Below are positions 1 to 7,081 of a stretch of 64,000 bases of DNA, piece after piece. This stretch comes from Bacteroidota bacterium. GTDB taxonomy: Bacteria; Bacteroidota; Ignavibacteria; Ignavibacteriales; Ignavibacteriaceae. Below the pieces are notes generated by a model. It was not told the origin of the DNA, made no database searches, and worked only from the letters and a program-made list of their open reading frames with translations. The DNA lies in the NCBI GenBank assembly GCA_023475265.1, contig JAMCWE010000155.1, positions 1 through 64,000 of the forward strand, given 5' to 3'. The stretch's first letter is position 1, and every line of letters begins with the position of its first letter. Both the position numbers and the translations under genes were made by a program.

Positions 1-26
1 AAAATATTCTATCTATGAAAAGTTTA

Positions 27-71
27 TTCCCACTTGATGTGGAAAAAACTTTTTCAGCAGATTTTTTTTAC
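27..71. repeat. Possible edge of a TTCC/21-bp repeat array
   Basis: A TTCCCA...GTGGAAAA element at 27-46 closely resembles a unit of the phased array at 54472-54741. Weaker matches lie about 20 bases to the left (near 7-10) and about 41 bases to the right (TTTAC at 67-71), which fits one and two steps of a 21-bp period. With so few copies, this is suggestive only. Confidence 0.3.
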
Positions 72-493
72 AATAACAAATCTAAAAAGGACTAAAATTG
101 AAATTTAGCTTTTTAGAGTGAACTCATATAATATTTTAATAACTATTAAAATATTTTCCCTCAAATACTGTCCTATCTTTTTAGAGAAAAGACAGAAGTA
201 CGAAATCAACTTTACTGTAGATAGAATAGGATAAGTTAATTCTAATTAATATTTAGAAATTAATACTATTATCCAACGAATATGAAATACATAAGATTAG
301 TTCTTTAGCTTTCTCTAAATCTGTGAAGGTAAATTCGAAAATGTTTAAAATTTTTTCTTTGGTCATTTGATAATTGGCCCCAACCAATTAAAAAATCATA
401 CAGTATAATAAGTTAAAACTTAATGGCGGCAAAAGTAAAGTATATAAAAGTTAATCTAATAGCAATAAAAAAAAGCATAATTATTACGGGAAG

Positions 494-556
494 TATAAAA
501 ATTATACGGTGACTAATAATTATATATTGTATCATTTATCGTATAAATTTTATACA
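494..556. promoter_or_regulatory. Pair of 15-bp dyad sites, possible operators
   Basis: Two copies of the palindrome GTATAA-N3-TTATAC occur at 494-508 and 542-556, 48 bp apart centre to centre. Repeated short dyads in an intergenic region are what a dimeric regulator would bind. AT-rich DNA produces such palindromes by chance fairly easily, so the functional reading is inference. Confidence 0.35.
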
Positions 557-651
557 GGCAGGTTCACAGTAATGGAATGATGCAGAAAAAAGTCATTCGT
601 CATTGGTCAATAGTCTATTAGTTGTGAATTTGGAAATAGGAATTATAAGAT

Positions 652-686
652 TCCGGATACAGCGTTTTAAAGATTCTGTATCCGGA
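652..686 (-). terminator. Hairpin downstream of the PorV-like gene
   Basis: An 11-bp perfect inverted repeat (TCCGGATACAG at 652-662 and its complement at 676-686) lies just after the stop codon of the minus-strand gene at 706. No strong U-tract follows, so it may be a weak terminator or an mRNA-stabilising hairpin. Confidence 0.5.
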
Positions 687-705
687 TTAAGAAATTTATT
701 GCGGC

Positions 706-1944
706 TTAAAAGAAAAATCCGGTAAAACTTAAACCGATGCCTTTTAAGTTTGTTTCGATCCCACTATCTTGAAACAATTTCGTTGAATAATATTGAACGT
801 CAAAATGATCGGCAATATAATCGACAATATCATTTTCATAATTTGCTTTTATCATTTTAAGAATCCCTTTCGCACTTAATCCCCAGCCGGATGATTTTTG
901 AGAATAATAACCGCGTCCATCGTATCTGCCGATCATAAAAGAAATTGTTTCGTAGATATTTATATTGTGCCCTTTATGAACAACAACTTTATCGCTACTT
1001 TTTAGCTCAATTAAATTCCTTCCAATTTGAATATCGCCAATTCCGCTTTGATATGAATATGAGCGGGAATTACTTTCAATTAAAATATCATCAGCATCAA
1101 CAGTAAAATTATAATCGATTATTTTTAATGATGTATTCTTAAGCGTTAAATCTAAACCAGCTGAGAAAGAATACCCAAGTCTAGCTGTACGCGGCAAAGG
1201 ATCTGCCTGTGCTTGATCAACATAAACCGCTTCCCCGCCCTGGTTCAATCTGGCATAGCCAATAGAAAAATTAAAATATGGAATTGCAGGTAAATCTTTG
1301 TATTTAAATAAATAATATTTAGGATCAATAATTTTTATAACCGGCACAGTTAATAAAAGTCCATAATCAAATGTTGATGGTGTTGCTTCGTACGATTTAC
1401 CTATTGTACTCATCCAGGGCGCACTTGATAAAACTGATGTAATTTTTTTGTAAGTTAATCCTATATTGAACTGAACGTAATAATCAATTCCAACTCCCAA
1501 AGCATAAGCATTAAATTCATCATAACTATCATTACCTGGATAATAAGGTGAAATGCCAAAAGGATTTTCATAATCCATTTTGGAATGAATAAATCCAAAG
1601 CCAGCACTAAAAGATAATCCGTTAAGCAAATTTTTAAAATTATAACCAGCATTCACAGCAATGTTATTATAACTAACTACATTAAGACCAAGCCAATTTA
1701 CTTTGGATGGATAAAACTGTAACGAAATATTATTCGCCTGGCTGTTATAACCGATTTGGGCAGGATTATAATAAAAACCAAATGGATCGTTAGTCGGCAA
1801 ACCAGTGCCAACCATTCCCATTCCATTTAACTGAGGAGATGGATCAAGATACAGCATTGGAACTGCGGTAGTTACTTGTGCTAATAGATTTGAAGAAAAT
1901 AAAAGACATGAAAATGAAATTATGAGAACTTTGAAATCTTTCAT
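706..1944 (-). CDS. PorV/PorQ-like outer-membrane beta-barrel protein
   Basis: The product begins with a clear signal peptide (MKDFKVLIISFSCLLF..., ending at LLAQ). Right after it comes the segment NGMGMVGTG...DPFGFYYNPA, the N-terminal signature of PorV/PorQ-family barrels, usually written as a Gly-Met-Gly...NPA motif. The rest alternates short hydrophobic strands and turns and ends in FTGFFF, as expected for an outer-membrane barrel. The frame can be extended to a TTG at 1962, but the ATG at 1944 has an AAAGGGG ribosome-binding site about 8 bases upstream and is preferred. Family members act in type IX secretion or as general outer-membrane barrels. Which applies here cannot be told. Confidence 0.7.
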   Translation of the reverse strand: MKDFKVLIISFSCLLFSSNLLAQVTTAVPMLYLDPSPQLNGMGMVGTGLPTNDPFGFYYNPAQIGYNSQANNISLQFYPSKVNWLGLNVVSYNNIAVNAGYNFKNLLNGLSFSAGFGFIHSKMDYENPFGISPYYPGNDSYDEFNAYALGVGIDYYVQFNIGLTYKKITSVLSSAPWMSTIGKSYEATPSTFDYGLLLTVPVIKIIDPKYYLFKYKDLPAIPYFNFSIGYARLNQGGEAVYVDQAQADPLPRTARLGYSFSAGLDLTLKNTSLKIIDYNFTVDADDILIESNSRSYSYQSGIGDIQIGRNLIELKSSDKVVVHKGHNINIYETISFMIGRYDGRGYYSQKSSGWGLSAKGILKMIKANYENDIVDYIADHFDVQYYSTKLFQDSGIETNLKGIGLSFTGFFF

Positions 1945-2064
1945 TACAAGAACCCCTTTCAATAATTTTATGATTAATTAGAATTTTATTGAAATTTTCG
2001 TCGTCAATAAAACTAAATTATACAAATTTGTAAAGTGTAATTAAAAATACCAAATTACTTTATA

Positions 2065-2451
2065 CTAATTTTTCGATTCTAAAATATCTTTTACGAGATT
2101 TTGCAATTCTTTTATCTCAAACGGTTTTGAAATATAATGAGTCAATCCTTCAGCAAGAAATTTTTCTCTATCTCCCTGCATTGCGTAAGCCGTAACAGCT
2201 ACAACCGGGGTATTTTCATATCCGGAGATTTTTCTAATTTCCTTAGTTGTCTGAATTCCATTCATTCCAAGCCCTAATCCAATATCCATTAAAATTAAAT
2301 CATAATTATCATGCTTTGCTATATCAATTGCAGTCTCTCCCTTTTCAGCAACATCAACTTTACAAATTTTATTAAGCGCCAGTTGAATTATTTGAACACT
2401 TGGGAGATCATTTTCAACTAATAACAATTTAAATGCTTTAACTTTTTCCAT
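2065..2451 (-). CDS. Stand-alone response-regulator receiver (CheY-like)
   Basis: This 128-residue protein is a single receiver domain with no output domain. The phospho-acceptor is D56 (LILMDIG), with T87 (VAVTAYA) and K109 (SKPF) in the standard positions. The acidic pocket reads V-E-N-D (12-15) instead of the usual V-E-D-N, so one acid is shifted. Stand-alone receivers usually act by protein-protein contact or as phospho-relay intermediates. No kinase gene lies next to it and its partner is unknown. Confidence 0.85.
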   Translation of the reverse strand: MEKVKAFKLLLVENDLPSVQIIQLALNKICKVDVAEKGETAIDIAKHDNYDLILMDIGLGLGMNGIQTTKEIRKISGYENTPVVAVTAYAMQGDREKFLAEGLTHYISKPFEIKELQNLVKDILESKN

Positions 2452-2734
2452 ATAAACTTTCCAGTAATATTAAAAATTTTAAATCTTTGATTTACTCATG
2501 CAAAAATATAATTATAAAGATTAAGGAATAAATTAACTCGATAAATAAATGCAACATCAATTTACTAATTCATACTGCCTGAATACAGTTTTCAAAACGA
2601 ATTTGGCAATAATTAATTAGTTTTATGCCGCTTATCAAATTATTTTTCCACTGATTCAAAAAACTAAAGACTTTCTTAATTTAGTTATATGTTTAATATA
2701 AACATTGGAATAAAAATCTGACAAAGGAATATTT

Positions 2735-4513
2735 ATGAGAAAAGAACTTAACTTTATCTTAATAGGATTAATTTTATTAATCTTTTCAATTCAAACTTCC
2801 GCACAACAAAAGTTTTTCATTGATCTAAACAATAGGACAAATCATTTATTTACCGTTACACTTTATCCTGATCATTTAAAAAAGGATAATGATATATATC
2901 AATTTGCTGCAACTGCTCCGGGAACATATCAAACAATGGATATTGGTAGATATGTTCGATCTTTTAAAGCCTATGATATCAACGGAAATGAAATTGAAAC
3001 GAATCATGTAACAACAAATCAATGGTCATTATCGTCGCCGGAAAAAATAAATAAAATTATTTACCAAGTTGCAGATACTTGGAATACCAAAGTCGACAGC
3101 AATTATATTTATCAAATGGCAGGAACAACAATTGAAGATAATGACGTTTTAATTAATGGCCAATGTGTTTTCGGATATTTTGAGAACATGCAGTCATATC
3201 CGATAAAAGTTAAAATTGATTATCCGAAAGATTGGCTTCTCGGAACCGCTTTACCAATGGATAAAAAAGGATTTTATGATGCAGATACTTTTGATAAAAT
3301 AGTTGATTCTCCAATTCTCATTGGGAAGCTGACAAAAGCTTCAACAAACATTGGCAAAACAAAAATTGATGTGTACACATATTCTAAAACAGGAATAATA
3401 AAGTCTGAAGATTTGGTTGCATCACTAAAAGATATTTTAAATGCTGAAAACGATTTTATGGAAGGATTGCCGGTTAGTCATTATACTTTCTTATTCCACT
3501 TTGAAAATATGTCTGCCGGTGCTTGGGAACATTCATACAGTTCAGAATATATTTATCAAGAACTGCCGTTAAATCTAATTGAGGATAACATAAAGTCTGT
3601 TGTCGCTCATGAATTTTTTCATGTTCTTACACCATTAACAATCCACAGCGAGCTGGTTGCAAAATTTAATTTTGTAAAACCGGTAATGTCTCAGCATCTG
3701 TGGTTGTATGAAGGCGTTACTGAATGGGCTGCGCATATGCTTGAATTGCGTGACCATCTAATTACTTTAGATCAATATTTAAAAGTTCTTCAACAAAAAC
3801 TGAATGCAAATGATTCATTTAAACAGGATTTAAGTCTTACAGATTTAGGAATTCATTGCACGGAAATGCAAGATCAATACCCGAATATTTATATGAAAGG
3901 CGCTATAGTGGCGGGTTTGCTGGACATCAGATTGCTCGAACTTTCACATGGTAAAAAAGGATTGCGGGAAATAATACATCAGCTTTCTAAAATTTACGGA
4001 CCGAATAAATCATTTAATGAAAAAACTTTCTTTGATGACTTTACAAAAATGACCTATCCGGAAATCGGTGATTTCTTTGATAAATATATCAAACATGCCG
4101 ATCCATTACCCATAAAAGAATGTTACAACAAATTGGGAATTAACTATAAAGAAATTGCAGGTTATGACAGCAGCAAAGTTTCGCTTGGGTTGCAGTTTGG
4201 GTTTAAGAATAATAAAATATTTGTCAGCAATGTTATGCCCAACTCGCCGAATTCAGGAATATTTAAAGAAGGAGATATCCTGGGCAAATATGAAGGAAAT
4301 GAAATTACCCTCGGTACTGTTCAGAAGATTTTTGCAAATATCCGAAAACTTAAGCCTGGCGGTGAATTAAAATTAACAATATTGCGGGACGGTAAAGACA
4401 TTGATTTAACTGCCAAAGCAGGGCCGCTTTTAATAAAACATGTTTTTGAAGTTAATCCGAACGCAACGAAAGATGAGCTTGATTTAAGAAATGCTTGGCT
4501 GAAAAATTTGTAG
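2735..4513 (+). CDS. M61-family aminopeptidase with C-terminal PDZ domain
   Basis: A signal peptide (residues 1-23) leads into a beta-rich N-terminal domain and a gluzincin-type catalytic domain. The zinc motif HEFFH is at 292-296 and the third ligand is probably E326 in LWLYEG. A PDZ domain occupies about residues 480-560 (LGLQFGF...GDILGKYEG). This order matches the M61 glycyl aminopeptidase family. The protein is probably exported and acts on small peptides in the envelope. An AAAGGAAT ribosome-binding site precedes the ATG. A strong terminator follows immediately, so the gene is probably monocistronic. Confidence 0.88.
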   Translation: MRKELNFILIGLILLIFSIQTSAQQKFFIDLNNRTNHLFTVTLYPDHLKKDNDIYQFAATAPGTYQTMDIGRYVRSFKAYDINGNEIETNHVTTNQWSLSSPEKINKIIYQVADTWNTKVDSNYIYQMAGTTIEDNDVLINGQCVFGYFENMQSYPIKVKIDYPKDWLLGTALPMDKKGFYDADTFDKIVDSPILIGKLTKASTNIGKTKIDVYTYSKTGIIKSEDLVASLKDILNAENDFMEGLPVSHYTFLFHFENMSAGAWEHSYSSEYIYQELPLNLIEDNIKSVVAHEFFHVLTPLTIHSELVAKFNFVKPVMSQHLWLYEGVTEWAAHMLELRDHLITLDQYLKVLQQKLNANDSFKQDLSLTDLGIHCTEMQDQYPNIYMKGAIVAGLLDIRLLELSHGKKGLREIIHQLSKIYGPNKSFNEKTFFDDFTKMTYPEIGDFFDKYIKHADPLPIKECYNKLGINYKEIAGYDSSKVSLGLQFGFKNNKIFVSNVMPNSPNSGIFKEGDILGKYEGNEITLGTVQKIFANIRKLKPGGELKLTILRDGKDIDLTAKAGPLLIKHVFEVNPNATKDELDLRNAWLKNL

Positions 4514-4530
4514 ATTAGAATTAATTAAGA

Positions 4531-4577
4531 AACGGCAGGAAGTTTTTAAAATTAAGCCTGCCGTTATTCTTTTTTTA
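4531..4577 (+). terminator. Rho-independent terminator after the M61 peptidase gene
   Basis: A 9-bp perfect stem (AACGGCAGG at 4531-4539 with CCTGCCGTT at 4557-4565) is followed by ATTCTTTTTTT. It ends the plus-strand M61 gene and touches the stop codon of the convergent minus-strand gene. Confidence 0.9.
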
Positions 4578-5321
4578 ATTGGCTGATACAGAATCTTTAA
4601 TTGCCGGTTTACTAAAAATTGATTTATCTAATATTGGATTAACTTCCACTTTATCAAAAATAATTTTTTGTTTGTCCGGAGTTCCCAGCGTTTCCGAATC
4701 AATTTCAAATGCGAACATTATACCATTTACAGATTTAAAATTACGAAAGTAAGATTCGACAGTGTGTCCATTTTTATTTGTTCCAATTTTTCCTTTCCAC
4801 ATAAGTTCCAAACCAGATACACTGTCTATATAATCATAGCGAATATCGCCGTCTTTTTGTTTAACCATTAACTTGTATGTTATTTTACCTTCAATTGTAT
4901 CCTTACCTAATAATTTTATTTCATTCCCTTTTAATTTATAATCAACAAGAGGGCCATCTAAATCAGCGCCGTCTTTCATATCTTTTATTAAAGCCGGGGG
5001 TAATGATTGCAATTCATTTTTAACATTAAAAGGATTTAATATCCATCCTGAATTTTTATTAAGAACTCTAATAATAGTTTTCCCTTTTAAAGAAAATTCT
5101 TCTCTCATCTTTTCGCGGCGCTGAATTGTTACTGTAAACAGACCTCCATTTTTATCACCAAAAGAAATATGACCAGTTAATCGTTCTGTTTTTATAGCTT
5201 TAATATTTTTAATCCCGCCGCGTGCTGCTATATTTTTTGAAATAATGTCACTAAGTGATTGAGCATGAATTACGATAACAAGTGCTGAAGTTGTTAAAAA
5301 GGCTATTAAAATTTTTTTCAC
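4575..5321 (-). CDS. LolA-like outer-membrane lipoprotein-sorting family protein
   Basis: The 248-residue product has a signal peptide (to about residue 20) and then the pattern IAARGG-x2-NIKAIKT, the usual start of the exported LolA-like proteins found in Bacteroidota. It continues as an all-beta, hydrophilic domain (GKTIIRVL, GWILNPF, DGPLVDYKLKG). Proteins of this family are thought to bind lipidated or hydrophobic partners in the periplasm. No genomic partner here indicates a substrate. It is convergent with the M61 peptidase gene. Confidence 0.6.
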   Translation of the reverse strand: MKKILIAFLTTSALVIVIHAQSLSDIISKNIAARGGIKNIKAIKTERLTGHISFGDKNGGLFTVTIQRREKMREEFSLKGKTIIRVLNKNSGWILNPFNVKNELQSLPPALIKDMKDGADLDGPLVDYKLKGNEIKLLGKDTIEGKITYKLMVKQKDGDIRYDYIDSVSGLELMWKGKIGTNKNGHTVESYFRNFKSVNGIMFAFEIDSETLGTPDKQKIIFDKVEVNPILDKSIFSKPAIKDSVSAN

Positions 5322-5477
5322 TTAAAATCTAATTTTTAATTTGTCGCAATGGTGGTTCAATTTAATTATAATTTTTATTTGAGCAAATTATAATTTAATA
5401 AGCGATGGAACTAATTTAAAATTTAAGTTATGAATGCTTAAAAAGTTCAAGCTGGGATTGAAATCAAATTCATACAT

Positions 5478-6587
5478 CTATTTTATATTTGTAAATTCAT
5501 ATCCGATGCTGAAAACATATGTGGTAGATAAACCTATCACCATATTTCCATTTCTTCCAATTACAGTCCACAAACCGGGAGAGAATTTTCCAATTTTTAT
5601 AATTCCGGGATAAATATCAATTGAGCAGAAATATTCTTTAACACCACTCAGTACAACAGAAGCAAGAAGTGAATTATTACGATCGTAAAAAATACCGGCA
5701 TGCCAGCTTGTTTCGATTGTTCTTTGGCGGACATCAGAAGAAACATCTACGAGATGTTTTGTTTTAAATCCTAATCCATAAGATAAATTATCTGTTTCAT
5801 TTATTTTCTCCGACAATCCAAATAGTGCACCCATTCCATATCTATAAAACAAAGACCAATTATCAACAAAAGGTAATTTCCATTTCATCGAAAAATATTG
5901 CCCGGCGTTAATTCTTCCATTCGGAAGAGTAACTGAAGCTTGAAGAGACCAATCAGAAAGATTAAGCGTTTTACTAAAAAATTCATTTATTGAATCGAAG
6001 CTAAAGAGAACTATTCCGCCTAAATCGAAAATATAAATATCAGATATTTCATCAACACTCCAGCCTTCATTTGGTCCGGATTCAATAACCTCATTTAACA
6101 TATGATGCGCCATTAATGTAACAGCAGAAAGAAGCCATGGATCGGGGTAGCCATGCATCTTATACCATTCTTTCATAGCTGTAAAAAGCATTCCGCCGCC
6201 GATTAAATGCTGCTGATAATTTGGAATCCATTGCATTTCATCTTTTTTAAAACTAATCGGAAGGAATTCCGTACGAAGAAAAAGTGACCATCCATAATGA
6301 TTAATGCTGTTAAACGGATCTCCTAAATTTTTCAGAACGACATGCAGCATTCTTCCATATTCATAATCTTGAATTCTATTGTTGATAGATTGGAGCTGCG
6401 CAACATCATAACCCCCGTTAATCATCAGAGTAACTGGATTAAAAAGAGATTCACTTCCATAAGGTTTGTTTGTATAAAAATAATTTTCCTGAGCTGATAA
6501 TTTATAGCTGGTTAAAAAGAAAATTAAAATGATTGAGAAAGATGTTGTATGATAAAATAATTTGAATGGACAAAAGGATTTCTTCAT
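5478..6587 (-). CDS. Unknown exported protein, probable outer-membrane barrel
   Basis: The start has a good ribosome-binding site (AAAGGGG). The first 33 residues form a signal peptide with a longer n-region, ending at LSAQ. The middle (residues about 110-190) contains hydrophobic helices, including MAHHMLNEVIESG and DIYIFDLGGIVLFSF. The C-terminal half alternates aromatic-rich strands like a beta-barrel. No named family is recognised. The helix pair recalls DUF2279-type proteins such as the one at 23507, but the match is too weak to assign. Confidence 0.55.
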   Translation of the reverse strand: MKKSFCPFKLFYHTTSFSIILIFFLTSYKLSAQENYFYTNKPYGSESLFNPVTLMINGGYDVAQLQSINNRIQDYEYGRMLHVVLKNLGDPFNSINHYGWSLFLRTEFLPISFKKDEMQWIPNYQQHLIGGGMLFTAMKEWYKMHGYPDPWLLSAVTLMAHHMLNEVIESGPNEGWSVDEISDIYIFDLGGIVLFSFDSINEFFSKTLNLSDWSLQASVTLPNGRINAGQYFSMKWKLPFVDNWSLFYRYGMGALFGLSEKINETDNLSYGLGFKTKHLVDVSSDVRQRTIETSWHAGIFYDRNNSLLASVVLSGVKEYFCSIDIYPGIIKIGKFSPGLWTVIGRNGNMVIGLSTTYVFSIGYEFTNIK

Positions 6588-6840
6588 CAGTGCCCCTTTA
6601 AAGAGAATTTCTATTTATTTTATAGCAAAAATCAGTCTTTCCTAAATCAAATGCTAGAAAAAATTTAATTCGCCAAAAATTTTTGAAACTCATTATTACT
6701 AAAACCAAATGTTTCAGACTAAGGAACAGCAAGAATAATATTTTGCATTAAAACAGAAATAACTTAAATCATATTGGATAAATTTATTTTCAAATATTTC
6801 GATAATATAATCGTCCAGCATTTTCTGGTTTTTATAAAAA

Positions 6841-6872
6841 TTTGACAAAAGGACAATTAAATATTAGTTTTG
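6841..6872 (+). promoter_or_regulatory. Bacteroidota-type promoter of the threonine operon
   Basis: TTTG at 6841-6844 is followed, after 20 bases, by TAGTTTTG at 6865-6872. This fits the Bacteroidota primary-sigma consensus TTTG-N19..21-TAnnTTTG exactly. The predicted transcription start, about 7 bases further on, lies only a few bases before the leader-peptide ATG at 6886, as is usual for attenuators. The matching sigma factor is encoded at 56297. Confidence 0.7.
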
Positions 6873-6885
6873 TTTTAGATTTTAA

Positions 6886-6972
6886 ATGAAAAATTGTAAA
6901 AAAACATATAACCCGACTTCATCCATGTGCACTACAACAGGTACAACACCTACAGGTATGCATGGAGGCTGA
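6886..6972 (+). CDS. thrL: Threonine-rich leader peptide of the thr operon (28 aa)
   Basis: This short frame encodes 28 residues starting MKNCKKTYNP. Eight of them are Thr (7, 11, 16-18, 20, 21, 23), with a dense run CTTTGTTPT, and it ends at TGA 6970-6972. Two Cys (4 and 15) and two internal Met (14 and 25) are also present. The Thr codons lie inside segment 1 and the loop of the attenuator RNA. Slow translation at low Thr-tRNA would hold the ribosome there and favour the antiterminator. The function is inferred from arrangement and composition and matches the classical thr leader logic. No strong ribosome-binding site is visible. Confidence 0.85.
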   Translation: MKNCKKTYNPTSSMCTTTGTTPTGMHGG

Positions 6973-7033
6973 AGCCAGGTTATATAAAATTTAACTAAGA
7001 ATTTTGAAAAACCGGCTTCAGAGATGAGGCCGG
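6910..7033 (+). promoter_or_regulatory. Threonine-operon transcription attenuator
   Basis: Three mutually exclusive pairings can be drawn. Segment 1 (6910-6927, AACCCGACTTCATCCATG) pairs with segment 2 (6961-6981, CATGG...CCAGGTT) as the pause hairpin. Segment 2 (CTGAAGCCAGGTT, 6969-6981) can instead pair with segment 3 (AACCGGCTTCAG, 7010-7021), with one bulged base, as the antiterminator. Segment 3 otherwise pairs with segment 4 to form the terminator at 7007-7040. Segment 1 overlaps the leader reading frame, as in enteric thr, his and trp attenuators. Confidence 0.85.
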
Positions 7034-7040
7034 TTTTTTT
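7007..7040 (+). terminator. Attenuator terminator upstream of thrA
   Basis: The stem AAAAACCGGCTTCA / TGAGGCCGGTTTTT closes a GAGA tetraloop and runs into seven T residues. It lies 41 bases before thrA, so transcription stops here unless the antiterminator forms. Confidence 0.93.
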
Positions 7041-7081
7041 ATTATTAATTTGGAAACTTAACTTTATTCAAGGTATTAAAA

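Larger units (their letters stand above)
1..651. other. Intergenic region at window edge, no gene seen
   Basis: No convincing coding frame is visible in this very AT-rich stretch. It holds two short dyad-symmetric sites near 494-556 and a few TTCC-type motifs in the first 71 bases, both listed separately. The neighbouring gene to the left lies outside the window, so this may be its promoter or terminator region. Confidence 0.5.
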
